DNA of 64,000 bases from positions 5,649,054 to 5,713,053 of the forward strand of contig NZ_RRCN01000001.1 in the NCBI RefSeq assembly GCF_003863965.1, written 5' to 3'. The notes beneath the pieces were generated by a model. That model was not told where the DNA came from and made no database searches. It saw nothing but the letters and a program-made list of their open reading frames with translations. The DNA is from Paenibacillus oralis (lineage in GTDB: Bacteria; Bacillota; Bacilli; Paenibacillales; Paenibacillaceae). A program made the translations under genes and the position numbers. Positions 15,957-24,545 of the stretch are shown one piece after another; the stretch's first letter is position 1; each line of letters opens with the position of its first letter.

Positions 15957-16460
15957 TCAGCCTAGAACATTTTGCTTCAGGAACGCCGCAATCCCGTCCA
16001 GATCGTTCCGCTCAAAGCAGCGAAGCCCGGCCTGCTTTAATTTCTCCGGATCGGGGACCTCCCCTTCCCTGTGCACCACAGCGCAAACCCCGCTAAGCTC
16101 CGTCAGCAGATGCTCGTCCTCGGCGGAGCGGATAAGCACCATTTTCGGATAAGGCTCGCGCTTAAACCCTTCAACCAGGATAAGATCATACGCCTGAAAA
16201 TGTCCGATCAGCCCCGCCAGCGGCGTCTCCCGCTCTTCCACGATCGCCGTGCGCCATGGCGAGACGATGGCGGCGGCGGTAGCGCCGGCCTGACGGTGGC
16301 GGTATGTATCCGTCCCTTCCCGGTCAACCTCAAAGCCGTGGACGTCATGTTTGATCACGGCAACGCGAAGATTCATGGCGTGAAACATCTCCAGCAGGCG
16401 GGTGATTAACGTCGTTTTACCGCTGTTTTTATAGCCGACGATTTGGATGATCGGCGCCAT
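15957..16460 (-). CDS. mobB: Molybdopterin-guanine dinucleotide biosynthesis protein MobB
   Basis: A 167-aa GTP-binding protein. The Walker A motif GYKNSGKTTL lies at residues 8-17, HDVHGFEVDREGTDTYRHR carries the family's conserved His/Asp stretch, and LILVEGFKREPYPK is the MobB signature. It assists attachment of nucleotide to molybdopterin. ATG 16460 lies 7 nt after AAGGAGGG. It is the last gene of the pyrK-pyrD-lpdD-like-moeA-mobB operon. mobA is not in the window. Confidence 0.93.
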   Translation of the reverse strand: MAPIIQIVGYKNSGKTTLITRLLEMFHAMNLRVAVIKHDVHGFEVDREGTDTYRHRQAGATAAAIVSPWRTAIVEERETPLAGLIGHFQAYDLILVEGFKREPYPKMVLIRSAEDEHLLTELSGVCAVVHREGEVPDPEKLKQAGLRCFERNDLDGIAAFLKQNVLG

Positions 16461-16486
16461 TTCGTTGCCCTCCTTGTCCTGGACGC

Positions 16487-17758
16487 TCAAAAAGAACCGC
16501 CCGGAAGCTTCAACACGGTGACCATTTCCCCCGCTTCTTTCGGTTCGCTGGAAGGAGGAATGACGATCAACGCGTCGCTGTCCTTGATCGTGATCATCAC
16601 GCTCGATTCGTCAAGCTCGGCCGGATAAGCATATAGCTTGCCCTCGCGCGCTTCCAGTCTCCCCCGGACGAAACGGGTAAAGTTGTTGATTTTTGTGTAC
16701 GGCCGAGCCAGCTCCGCGGTCATTTCCGGCAAAAACGGCTGCAAAGCGCCAAGCATCCGGCCAATCGCCGGGCGCACGAACAGCTCGAAGCCAACAAAGC
16801 AGGCGCCGGGGTTCCCGGAAAGCGCGAACAGCAGCTTCCCGTCCTTCACGGCGGCGGTCGTTACGCTGCCGGGACGCATCGTCACTTTGTTGAACAGCAT
16901 TTCGACTTCGCCGCCGGACACGAGATCGGCCATTATGTCAAAATCGCCGACGGAGACGCCCCCGGTGGTGATCACCGCGTCATAATCGGCAAATGCCGCC
17001 CGCACCCGCTGGCGGGCCAGCTCCAGGTCGTCGGGAATCGCCTCCAGCATAAACGGCTCCGCACCCGCTTCCCGAACCTGGCTGGCCAGCATATACGCAT
17101 TGCTGTTGCGGATTCTTCCGTCCTGCAGCGGTTCGCCGATCCCCAGCAGCTCCGAACCGGTGGAAAAAATCGCGATCCGCGGCCGTTTGCTCACCGCTAC
17201 CTGGTTGATCCCAAACGTTGCGAGCACGGAAATCTCGCCAGCCCCAAGCTTACGTCCGGACTCCAAAATCACCTCTCCCGCGGCAAGCTCAAGCCCCACG
17301 GGAGTGATGTTCTTGCCGGGCTCGATCTCCCGCACAAGCCGGATATACGTTTTGCCGTCCTGCCGGATCGTTTCGGTCATTTCAAACATCACCACGGCAT
17401 CGGCTTCGTCCGGCACCTTCGCCCCGGTCATAATGCGCGCCGCGGTTCCCGGCGTTAGCGGTACGGACGGCAAAAAGCCGCAGGGGATCTCGTCCACCAC
17501 TTCCAGCAGTGCCGGGCGGTTCGCGCCGCAGCCGGCCGTATCCCGGCTGAGGATGGCAAAGCCGTCCATCCCCGAGCGGCGAAAATGCGGATACGGATGC
17601 GGAGAAGTAACCTGCTCGGCCAAAATACGTCCTTGCGCGTCCGGCAGCGCAACGATTTCTGCCGGCAGGCGGCGGGCATAAGGCAAAATCCTTGCTTGCG
17701 CGTCCGGCACCTGCAGCGCTTTGCGCCGAAACTTGTCTTGCCCTGAATCGGTAGTCAT
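16487..17758 (-). CDS. moeA: Molybdopterin molybdenumtransferase MoeA
   Basis: A 423-aa protein with the MoeA domain order: MoeA-N (HFRRSGMDGFAI), the molybdopterin-binding MoCF domain (RIAIFSTGSELL, ITTGGVSVGDFD, SGNPGACFVGFE) and a MoeA-C beta barrel. It inserts molybdate into adenylylated molybdopterin. The start ATG overlaps the stop of the lpdD-like gene (ATGA), showing translational coupling, and AGGAGG lies just upstream. No molybdoenzyme gene is in the window, so the client enzyme must lie elsewhere. Confidence 0.95.
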   Translation of the reverse strand: MTTDSGQDKFRRKALQVPDAQARILPYARRLPAEIVALPDAQGRILAEQVTSPHPYPHFRRSGMDGFAILSRDTAGCGANRPALLEVVDEIPCGFLPSVPLTPGTAARIMTGAKVPDEADAVVMFEMTETIRQDGKTYIRLVREIEPGKNITPVGLELAAGEVILESGRKLGAGEISVLATFGINQVAVSKRPRIAIFSTGSELLGIGEPLQDGRIRNSNAYMLASQVREAGAEPFMLEAIPDDLELARQRVRAAFADYDAVITTGGVSVGDFDIMADLVSGGEVEMLFNKVTMRPGSVTTAAVKDGKLLFALSGNPGACFVGFELFVRPAIGRMLGALQPFLPEMTAELARPYTKINNFTRFVRGRLEAREGKLYAYPAELDESSVMITIKDSDALIVIPPSSEPKEAGEMVTVLKLPGGSF

Positions 17759-18084
17759 TGTTTAACCTCCTGCAAATATTCATCCAGTAAAGCGGAGGCT
17801 TTTTGCGAAACGGCCAAAATTTCCGCCTTGCTTAAATCATCATAATGGATTCCCATGACCACGGTCACCGTCCGATTCAGCGCCGCAGCGGCCCGGCGGG
17901 CGAAATCCGCGCTAAGCGTGTGCTCTTTATGGCCGGGAACGGCCGAGGTTTGCACCGCGATGCCCTCCTCCGCCACATAAGCGGTGGATGCCGCGCCGAT
18001 ATGGACCTCACCGCCGCCGATCGTGAGCAGCAAATCGCGCCCCATCGGAATCGCCTCCAGTTTGATGTCGTCAAATGTCAACAT
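17755..18084 (-). CDS. LpdD-like prenylated-flavin chaperone domain protein
   Basis: A 109-aa protein of the type of the small subunit (LpdD/BsdD-related) that accompanies UbiD-like decarboxylases. Visible features are MGRDLLLTIGGGEVHIGAAS at the N-terminal half, the PGHKEHTLS turn and VVMGIHYDDLSKAEI near the C-terminus. No decarboxylase or flavin prenyltransferase gene is adjacent. Its place between pyrD and moeA, coupled to moeA by an ATGA overlap, suggests a different or additional role. The family assignment is from motif memory. Confidence 0.6.
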   Translation of the reverse strand: MLTFDDIKLEAIPMGRDLLLTIGGGEVHIGAASTAYVAEEGIAVQTSAVPGHKEHTLSADFARRAAAALNRTVTVVMGIHYDDLSKAEILAVSQKASALLDEYLQEVKQ

Positions 18085-18117
18085 GCCGCAGCCTCCTTTT
18101 GTCTATGTAACAACATT

Positions 18118-19056
18118 TTAAAGGATTCCGCGGATTTCGTCCAAATTTCGGATGCCTTCCGAGCGCATAAACTCGGTCAGCCCGGCAACCCATTGCTCGC
18201 CCGCGCGCGGCTGCACGAAATTGTAGGTCCCAACCTGAACGACGGCCGCCCCCGCCATAATAAACTCGATGATATCCTCGGCGCTGCTGATGCCGCCCAT
18301 GCCCATCACCGGAATCGTAACGGCCCGGCACACCTGGTGGACCATCCGCAAAGCGATCGGCTTGATCGCCGGCCCCGACAAACCGGCGTACAGATTGTCG
18401 AATACGCTACGCCGCCGGTGAATGTCGATTTTCATCGCCGAAAACGTGTTGACCAGCGAGACCCCGTCCGCGCCCTCCTCCTGGCACATCGCGGCCATCC
18501 CGGCGATGTCTTCGGCATTGGGCGACAGCTTGACGATCAGCGGCAGCTTCGTGGCCGCACGCACCTCGCGGACGACGCCGCGGGCGATCTCCGTTTTGAT
18601 CCCGTAGGCCATCCCGCCCTCCTTCACATTGGGGCACGAGATATTTAACTCGATCATATCGACCGCCTGGCGCCCCTCCCGCTTGCGCCGGGCGGCGTCC
18701 TCATCGATGAGGCGCGCGCCCTCCGTATATTCCTCCAGCGTGTTCCCGCCCAAATTGGCGATTCGCGCCAATTCAAGCTTTTCCCAATACGGACATTCTT
18801 CGCGGAGAAAGGCGGCGACTCCGGGATTTTCCAATCCAACGCTGTTGAGCATCCCGGACGGCGTTTCGGCCGCGCGGAGGCCGTCGTTCCCTGCCTTCGG
18901 GCGCAGGGTCAAGCCTTTGCCGCAGATCCCTCCAAGCTGGTTGATATCGTACAACGAACCGTACTCCCGCCCGAAACCAAATGTGCCGGAAGCCATGACG
19001 ACCGGATTTTTAAAAAATACTCCGGCGATGGAACAAGACAAGTCGATCCCGCTCAT
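18118..19056 (-). CDS. pyrD: Dihydroorotate dehydrogenase, class 1B catalytic subunit
   Basis: A 312-aa FMN enzyme that oxidises dihydroorotate to orotate, passing electrons to PyrK. The first barrel strand has NPVVMASGTFGFG, the active-site base Cys lies in LNISCPNVKEGG (the Cys marks class 1), and GMGGISSAEDIIEFIMAGA is the FMN phosphate site. The true start is ATG 19056, which overlaps the pyrK stop (ATGA), with GGAGGAGG upstream. The longer reading frame in front is pyrK DNA. The pair sits outside any pyrimidine operon, next to cofactor genes. Confidence 0.93.
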   Translation of the reverse strand: MSGIDLSCSIAGVFFKNPVVMASGTFGFGREYGSLYDINQLGGICGKGLTLRPKAGNDGLRAAETPSGMLNSVGLENPGVAAFLREECPYWEKLELARIANLGGNTLEEYTEGARLIDEDAARRKREGRQAVDMIELNISCPNVKEGGMAYGIKTEIARGVVREVRAATKLPLIVKLSPNAEDIAGMAAMCQEEGADGVSLVNTFSAMKIDIHRRRSVFDNLYAGLSGPAIKPIALRMVHQVCRAVTIPVMGMGGISSAEDIIEFIMAGAAVVQVGTYNFVQPRAGEQWVAGLTEFMRSEGIRNLDEIRGIL

Positions 19057-19748
19057 GCAAACACCACCTCCTCCACCTGAAAAACGGGGCCGTCCGTGCA
19101 CGCTTTTTTGCGGCCGTCCCGGCATTTCACGCTGCACACCAAACAAGCGCCGATGCCGCAGGCCATCCGGTTTTCCAGAGACACGTACACCTTGGCCCGG
19201 CTTCCCGAGCTCGCCTGCTTTTGCTGTACGGCTTTCAGCATCGGATGCGGTCCGCAGGCGATGATCGTGTCATAAGCGCCAAAATCGACGCGGTCGAGTA
19301 TCGTTCCGCCCACATCAACGAAAGTCCGGCCCGCAGATGCTTGGCGAAACTCCTCCACCATGTACGCTTCCCGGCTGAAGCCGAGATACACATCGGCCTG
19401 CGGCGCCGTCTTCAGGGCAAAATAAAACGGGGCGATGCCGATGCCGCCGCCGACGAATGCCGTTTTTCCCGTTAGCGGGGGAAAGCCGTTGCCAAATGGC
19501 CCTTCCATTTGGAGCGGATCACCGGGCTTCAGCTGGGAGATCAGCCTTGTTCCTTCGCCGGCAACCTGGTACAAAAACCCGATCCGCTCCTCCGTCAAAT
19601 CAAAAATGCTGATCGGCCGCGACAGCAGAGGATACCGTTCACCGGCGCGGAGCATATAAAACTGGCCCGATTCCCCGGCAAAGCGGCCTTCCGCCGTCAA
19701 TAAAAACACACCGCCGGCAACCGGCCTGTTGCTAACCACGATAGCCAT
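19053..19748 (-). CDS. pyrK: Dihydroorotate dehydrogenase electron-transfer subunit
   Basis: A 231-aa iron-sulfur flavoprotein. It has an FAD-binding barrel with RPISIFDL, an NAD-binding domain (TAFVGGGIGIAPFYFAL) and a C-terminal 2Fe-2S site of four Cys (CGIGACLVCSVKC and a later KACTDGPVF). It lets class 1B dihydroorotate dehydrogenase use NAD. ATG 19748 has AAGAGGTGG upstream; GTG 19757 overlaps that site and is less likely. It is first of the five-gene leftward operon and divergent from the deacetylase. Confidence 0.93.
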   Translation of the reverse strand: MAIVVSNRPVAGGVFLLTAEGRFAGESGQFYMLRAGERYPLLSRPISIFDLTEERIGFLYQVAGEGTRLISQLKPGDPLQMEGPFGNGFPPLTGKTAFVGGGIGIAPFYFALKTAPQADVYLGFSREAYMVEEFRQASAGRTFVDVGGTILDRVDFGAYDTIIACGPHPMLKAVQQKQASSGSRAKVYVSLENRMACGIGACLVCSVKCRDGRKKACTDGPVFQVEEVVFA

Positions 19749-19901
19749 CAAATCCACCTCTTCCTTACGTCTGCTTCATCAAAGGATGCAATTTTTCGGG
19801 AAGAACGTCTGTGATGTTTTTCATAACATACGTCTTGATAAATCCCGGTAAAGATGGGCATACCAAATCATAACAACACCCGGACGAAGGAGGAAAATTC
19901 G

Positions 19902-20750
19902 TTGTCTACCCTGCTTAGAAACTTGCTGATTTCCGCTTCCATTTTGGCGGTGACCGGTTTATCGGGCGGAAATATGCCCATCGTGTCTGCTTCTTCCGAA
20001 ACCCCGTACGCTGCGGCAGCTGCGCTGCAGCCTAACGACAAGGAAGCAAGCGCCACAGCCGCCGCACAAATCGAGGCGAACGCCAAGCCCAAGCCGGCCG
20101 ATTTGGGAGAGCTCCAGCGCAAATATTCCGAAACCTTCAAATTTCACGGACCTAAAGTCAAGCAGGTGGCGCTGACGTTTGATGACGGGCCGGACCCGAG
20201 ATTTACGCCGCAAGTTTTGGACGTTTTGCAAAGGGAGGGCGTGAAGGCGACCTTTTTTGTCCTTGGCAACCGGGCAAAAAAATTCCCTGCACTCGTAAAA
20301 CGGATCCACCATGAGGGCCACCTGATCGGCAATCATTCCTTTAGCCATCCGAATTTCGGAAAACGGTCGCTTAAGCAGTTTCAAACGGAAATTTTACGCA
20401 CGGAAAAAATCATTAAGCAAACCGTCGGGTATCGGCCGAAGCTAATCCGGCCTCCTTACGGCGAAATCCGGGAAACCCAAATCCAATGGGTTAAGAAAAA
20501 CGGCTGCACCATCGTCAACTGGAACGTGGATTCGCTGGATTGGAAAGGGCTGGACAAAGCCAAGGTCGAAGCCAACGTGCTCGGCGCCGCAGGGCCTGGC
20601 TCGATCGTTCTTTTCCACGCCGGCGGCGGCGTCGGATCTAACTTAAACGGTACGATTCAGGCATTGCCGGACATTATTCAAACGATGCGGGCCAAAGGCT
20701 ACCAGTTTGTCGATTTGGCCGAATTGCTGCATACGGTGAAGTATAGGTAA
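19902..20750 (+). CDS. Secreted polysaccharide deacetylase (CE4)
   Basis: A 282-aa protein. The N-terminal signal peptide ends around VSASSE, followed by an Ala-rich linker and a NodB domain from about residue 85. Motifs are TFDDGPDPRF, HSFSHPNF (metal His pair), RPPYGE, WNVDSLDWKG and LFHAGG. The FFVLGNRA and HAGG variants are typical of Bacillus PdaA/YlxY-like enzymes. The start is TTG 19902, 8 nt after AAGGAGG; the upstream ATG 19854 has no site. It is divergent from pyrK, with its own terminator. Confidence 0.88.
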   Translation: MSTLLRNLLISASILAVTGLSGGNMPIVSASSETPYAAAAALQPNDKEASATAAAQIEANAKPKPADLGELQRKYSETFKFHGPKVKQVALTFDDGPDPRFTPQVLDVLQREGVKATFFVLGNRAKKFPALVKRIHHEGHLIGNHSFSHPNFGKRSLKQFQTEILRTEKIIKQTVGYRPKLIRPPYGEIRETQIQWVKKNGCTIVNWNVDSLDWKGLDKAKVEANVLGAAGPGSIVLFHAGGGVGSNLNGTIQALPDIIQTMRAKGYQFVDLAELLHTVKYR

Positions 20751-20759
20751 AAAAGTATG

Positions 20760-20805
20760 AAAAAGCGCGAGCATCAGACATATAGGCCTGGCGCTCGCGC
20801 TTTTT
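20760..20805. terminator. Bidirectional terminator between deacetylase and LysM-3D genes
   Basis: AAAAAGCGCGAGC (20760-20772) pairs with GCTCGCGCTTTTT (20793-20805). Confidence 0.9.
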
Positions 20806-20829
20806 AAGTTGGTTTGCCAAAAATGAACT

Positions 20830-21501
20830 TTACTTCAGCACGTAGAGAGTGACATCCTGAAATCCGAACGTCATAACGGCTGACTTGCTGCCGGGAATAA
20901 AGATGTCGATGCGCTTGCCTTTGATCGCGCCCCCCTGATCGCTGGCGGTGGCCACGAACGCCTGCTTCGGCAAACCTTCATGGTCATAGCCGGTGACCAG
21001 CACCTTCGTTCCCATCGGAATCACGTTGGGGTCAACGGCGATCGTGCCAAGCTTTAGCGGGTTGCCGAAATAATCGACCGCGCCCCATTTTCCATTTTCA
21101 TCTGCAGCTGCCGAGTAAGCTGAAGCTTTCACTTGAACCGTGCGGGAATAATTAAACGTTTTGCCCCAGGCCTCGACGACTTTGTCCGTTGACAATACGT
21201 TTGGCCCCGATACCGCCTCGGCTTTCATCGTCTTTGCCGCAGGAGCTTGCGGTTCGGGAGCTTCCGTTCCCGGAATCGTCAACTTCAACCCTTCGTATAT
21301 ATTGCCGGGATCAATCCCTTTATTGGCATTCATCAACTGCTCCAAGCCGATCCTGTATTTCTTGGCCAAAAGATAGAAGGTATCTCCTTCCACTGCCGTA
21401 TGTACCGCCTCTGCGTGCACAGGTACCGTTTGCAAAACCGCCGCCAAACTTGCGGCCACCAGCGTTGTTTTTGCGATCTTCGTAAATATGCGATTTCTCA
21501 T
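20830..21501 (-). CDS. Secreted LysM and 3D-domain cell wall protein
   Basis: A 223-aa protein with a signal peptide (cleavage near VHAEA), one LysM domain (about residues 33-77, VEGDTFYLLAKKYRIGLEQL) that binds peptidoglycan, and a C-terminal 3D domain with YSAAADENG, GTIAVDPNVIPMGTKV and the three Asp residues (ASDQGGAIKGKRIDIF). This is the architecture of YocH/YuiC-like muralytic enzymes or Sps/resuscitation-related lytic transglycosylases. ATG 21501 follows AAGGAGG. A ydaO-type c-di-AMP riboswitch directly precedes it, which fits a cell-wall hydrolase controlled by that second messenger. Confidence 0.9.
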   Translation of the reverse strand: MRNRIFTKIAKTTLVAASLAAVLQTVPVHAEAVHTAVEGDTFYLLAKKYRIGLEQLMNANKGIDPGNIYEGLKLTIPGTEAPEPQAPAAKTMKAEAVSGPNVLSTDKVVEAWGKTFNYSRTVQVKASAYSAAADENGKWGAVDYFGNPLKLGTIAVDPNVIPMGTKVLVTGYDHEGLPKQAFVATASDQGGAIKGKRIDIFIPGSKSAVMTFGFQDVTLYVLK

Positions 21502-21520
21502 CTGTTCGTCCTCCTTTGAT

Positions 21521-21668
21521 ACGCCTGCGGAGTTAGTTGTCGGATTCGGGAAAAAGGATTATCCCCGGCGCCCTGTTTCAGCGCTTCACCCCAAGAAACC
21601 CGGCCTCGTCCGTTAAACGCTCCGTTTTTCGGTGAATCATCCCCCGCACCTGCCGAGGCAGGTTTTGG
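21521..21668 (-). promoter_or_regulatory. ydaO/yuaA-type c-di-AMP riboswitch
   Basis: On the minus strand this leader holds the conserved class elements in order: GCGGGGGA, GGGGTGAAGCGC and, at the 3' end, CCCGAATCCGACAACTAACT followed by CCGCAGGCGT. The last block matches the invariant 3' half of the ydaO class as I remember it. The gene start lies about 20 nt further on. In relatives, ligand binding turns off cell-wall hydrolase and ion-transport genes. No clear terminator follows the aptamer here, so control might act on the ribosome binding site. Confidence 0.88.
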
Positions 21669-21782
21669 CTTACCTGAATATATCACAATTTTGTAACCAT
21701 TTGAGCAGGAAATAGTATCCAAAATGCGTGAACCCGCATTCCCATGCGGTAAATTCGTTTGAGAAATCATGACAAATCGGTA

Positions 21783-21990
21783 AAATTGGAGGTGGATAGC
21801 GGTCATTTTTGGCGTTATTTTACCAAATGGGCGGGCAAACAAAAAATAGCGGGCATTTATGTCCTTATTGTTTAACGGAGCAAGAAAATTCCGCCTTATG
21901 GCGGCATCTGCCCGAGAATAGGTACAAAAAATTCCGCTATTTCAACCCGAAGCGATGAATGACCGGCCATAAGACCATTTTTTACCGCTA
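21783..21990. repeat. Dispersed intergenic repeat, family R2
   Basis: It contains GGGCATTTATGTCCTTATTG, AAAATTCCG and TTTTACCG segments that recur in degenerate form at 37935-38155 and 47845-48030. No open frame of note is present between the riboswitch and the ABC ATPase gene. Confidence 0.5.
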
Positions 21991-22026
21991 AGGGAAGGCC
22001 TGAATACATCGCATTACCGATCTACG

Positions 22027-22749
22027 CTACAGCACTTTGCTTAAAAAATCCTTCGTTCGCTGGTGCTGCGGCGCGCCGAACACCTGCTGCGGCGTCCCCT
22101 GCTCAAGAATCACGCCCTGATCCATGAACAGAATCCGGTCGCCGACCTCGCGGGCAAAACCCATTTCATGGGTGACGATGACCATTGTCATCCCCCGCTC
22201 CGCCAGGTTCTTCATCACGTCCAGCACCTCGCCGACCATTTCCGGGTCAAGCGCCGAAGTAGGCTCGTCAAACAGCATCACATGCGGTTCCATCGCCAGC
22301 GCGCGGGCGATCGCAATCCGCTGCTTCTGCCCGCCGGACAGCTGGGAAGGATACGCATCCCGCTTATCCTCCAGACCAACCGTGTTCAGCAAATCCACGG
22401 CGATCGCTTCGGCTTTGCCCTTGTCGAGCTTTTTCACGCGGATCGGCGCCAGCGTAATGTTGTCGAGGACGGTTTTGTGCGGGAACAGGTTGAAATGCTG
22501 GAACACCATGCCCATTTTCTCGCGGGTTTTGTTGATGTTGTGCCCCTTCCCGGTAATCGATTCGCCTTCGAACCGGATTTCGCCTTCGGTCGGAACCTCC
22601 AGCAGGTTCAGGCAGCGCAAAAACGTGCTTTTCCCCGATCCGCTGGGACCGATGACGACGACGACCTCGCCTTTGGAAATTTCCAGGTCGATCCCCTTCA
22701 AAATGTGCAGCTGGCCGAACTTTTTATGCAAACCTTTAACGGTGATCAC
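22027..22749 (-). CDS. Polar amino acid ABC transporter, ATP-binding protein
   Basis: A 240-aa ABC ATPase with Walker A GPSGSGKST (residues 33-41), a Q-loop, the signature LSGGQKQR and Walker B VMLFDEPTSALDPE, then the switch His in VTHEMGFA. It is closest in style to GlnQ/ArtM, which power glutamine or arginine uptake. Its start overlaps the end of the permease gene by 14 bp. The amino acid carried cannot be told from sequence. Confidence 0.93.
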   Translation of the reverse strand: MITVKGLHKKFGQLHILKGIDLEISKGEVVVVIGPSGSGKSTFLRCLNLLEVPTEGEIRFEGESITGKGHNINKTREKMGMVFQHFNLFPHKTVLDNITLAPIRVKKLDKGKAEAIAVDLLNTVGLEDKRDAYPSQLSGGQKQRIAIARALAMEPHVMLFDEPTSALDPEMVGEVLDVMKNLAERGMTMVIVTHEMGFAREVGDRILFMDQGVILEQGTPQQVFGAPQHQRTKDFLSKVL

Positions 22750-23398
22750 TGGTCTTCAACTTCCTTTCGAACACGCCCAAAATGCGGGACAACGTGAATG
22801 TCAAAATAAAATACATGATCGCGATGATCAGATACGGCGTCATGCCGTCGTACGTAATGGTCACGACCGACTGCGCTTGGAAAATCAGCTCGGCCGTGCC
22901 GATGATCGATACGATGGACGACTCTTTGATGATCGTGATGAACTCGTTGCCGATCGCGGGAAGCACCGATTTGATCGCTTGGGGGATGATGATATGCCGC
23001 ATCGCCATCCCTTTGGTCATGCCGAGCGAACGGGCGGCCTCGCCTTGCCCGCGGTCTACCCCTTGGATGCCGGCGCGGAAAATTTCCGCCAAATAAGCCG
23101 AGCTGTTGATCGACAGCGTAATCGCCCCTGACTGAATCGGTGAAAAGTTGATGTCGAACATAAACGCAAACCCATAGTGAATGATCAGCAGTTGCACCAT
23201 CATCGGCGTGCCGCGTAAGAATTCCACCCAGGCATGGCCGAGAAAGCGCACGATCCCCCAAGGCGACATGCGCAGCAAGGCGATGATCAGCCCCAGGAAA
23301 AAACCGCAGACCACGCTGATCGCCGCCAGCAGCAGCGTATACTGCACGCCGGCCAAAAAGTAGCCCTTATACTCCATAAACATCGAAATCAAATCCAT
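22736..23398 (-). CDS. Polar amino acid ABC transporter, permease
   Basis: A 220-aa membrane protein of the HisM/GlnP class with about five helices. The EAA loop that docks the ATPase is visible as GEAARSLGMTKGMAMRHIIIPQA, and FLRGTPMMVQL lies before it. It probably works as a homodimer, since only one permease is encoded. ATG 23398 has AAGG and a further AGGAGG upstream. A terminator-like hairpin separates it from the binding-protein gene. Confidence 0.92.
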   Translation of the reverse strand: MDLISMFMEYKGYFLAGVQYTLLLAAISVVCGFFLGLIIALLRMSPWGIVRFLGHAWVEFLRGTPMMVQLLIIHYGFAFMFDINFSPIQSGAITLSINSSAYLAEIFRAGIQGVDRGQGEAARSLGMTKGMAMRHIIIPQAIKSVLPAIGNEFITIIKESSIVSIIGTAELIFQAQSVVTITYDGMTPYLIIAIMYFILTFTLSRILGVFERKLKTSDHR

Positions 23399-23445
23399 AA
23401 GGCCTTCATTCCTCCTCGTTTACCTCAAACCTTTACGCAAAAAAA

Positions 23446-23479
23446 CAGAAAATAGCGAAATGGGCTTCGCTATTTTCTG
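23446..23479 (-). terminator. Internal terminator/attenuator after the binding-protein gene
   Basis: On the minus strand CAGAAAATAGCGAA pairs perfectly with TTCGCTATTTTCTG around six bases (GCCCAT), followed by seven T. Partial read-through would make more binding protein than permease and ATPase. Confidence 0.85.
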
Positions 23480-23496
23480 CAGGTTGCAATCCGCCA

Positions 23497-24351
23497 TTAT
23501 TTCTCGGCCAGCACGCTCGCTTCAGCGACGAATTTATCGATGCTGCCGTCGCCGATCAGGCGGTCCAGCGTGGAATTCACCTGATCCAGCAACTCCTTGT
23601 TGCCTTTCTTCACGCCGATCACATAACCCTCGTCTTCGTTTTCCGGTTTGGCGTCGGTTATGACAAGCCCTTTGACGTTCTTGACGAACGAATCCGCTAC
23701 AGGGCCTTCCAGAATGGCCGCGTCCACACGGTTGGTATTCAGCTGCATGATGATATCGTTGATTTTGGCCAGTGAAGTCAGTTTAGCGTTCGGAACCTTC
23801 TTGGCCATTTCCTCTTGAATGGAGCCAAGCTGCACGCCGATTTTGGCGCCTTCCAGCGACTCCATCGTGCTGAATTTGTCTTTGTCCGCTTCACGGGTGA
23901 CTACCGCCTGCTCGGCTTTGTAGTAAATTTTCGACATATCGATTTGCTCGGCGCGTTCCGGCGTCGGGCTCAGCCCCGAAATGACCAAATCCACCCGGCC
24001 GCTCGCCAGCTCGTTGAGCAGGGAATCGAACTTCAAATCCTTAATCTCCAGCTTCGCGCCCATGTCTTTGGCGATTTCCTTGGCGATCTCCACGTCGAAA
24101 CCGACGATTTCATCTTCCCCTTGCTCGTTTTTAATATGGAACTCGTACGGCGGGAAATCCGCGCTCATGCCAATCGTTAATGTTTTGTCAGCTTCGGTTG
24201 TATCCGGTTCGGCCGCTTGCGCCCCGTTTTGTGTGGTTTGGCCTCCGCTATTGCCGGCCTGACCTGCACTGTTATTTTTTCCCTGTCCGCAGGCTGCCAA
24301 CACGAAAGTCAGCATCAAGACAGCTGTTAGTAATATGCCCCATTTTTTCAT
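23497..24351 (-). CDS. Polar amino acid ABC transporter, substrate-binding lipoprotein
   Basis: A 284-aa protein. The signal peptide ends in the lipobox VLAAC. An Asn/Gly/Gln-rich linker follows, then a family 3 extracellular solute-binding domain (LTIGMSADFPPYEF, VGFDVEIAKEIAKDMG, SGLSPTPERAEQI). It captures a polar amino acid outside the membrane for the downstream permease and ATPase. ATG 24351 is preferred because AGGAGAG lies just upstream; the earlier in-frame start has no site. Confidence 0.93.
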   Translation of the reverse strand: MKKWGILLTAVLMLTFVLAACGQGKNNSAGQAGNSGGQTTQNGAQAAEPDTTEADKTLTIGMSADFPPYEFHIKNEQGEDEIVGFDVEIAKEIAKDMGAKLEIKDLKFDSLLNELASGRVDLVISGLSPTPERAEQIDMSKIYYKAEQAVVTREADKDKFSTMESLEGAKIGVQLGSIQEEMAKKVPNAKLTSLAKINDIIMQLNTNRVDAAILEGPVADSFVKNVKGLVITDAKPENEDEGYVIGVKKGNKELLDQVNSTLDRLIGDGSIDKFVAEASVLAEK

Positions 24352-24406
24352 TCGTCTCTCTCCTGTCCTTTTCTTCACAATTTATAAGGTGATCATTACT
24401 GGGCTA

Positions 24407-24435
24407 ATTATAAATCAGTTTGTATATATATGCAA
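24407..24435 (-). promoter_or_regulatory. Probable promoter of the ABC transporter operon
   Basis: On the minus strand TTGCAT (24430-24435) and TATAAT (24407-24412) are separated by 17 bp, about 55 nt before the gene start. Confidence 0.55.
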
Positions 24436-24545
24436 AGGATTTTCATGCCATTCATCAGATTTTCACACTTAGCCGGTCCCCGCTTTCCCGCGCCCCCTTC
24501 ATTTATAATACTTTGGTCAATTATTACCGCTTTACTCTTGGCCAC

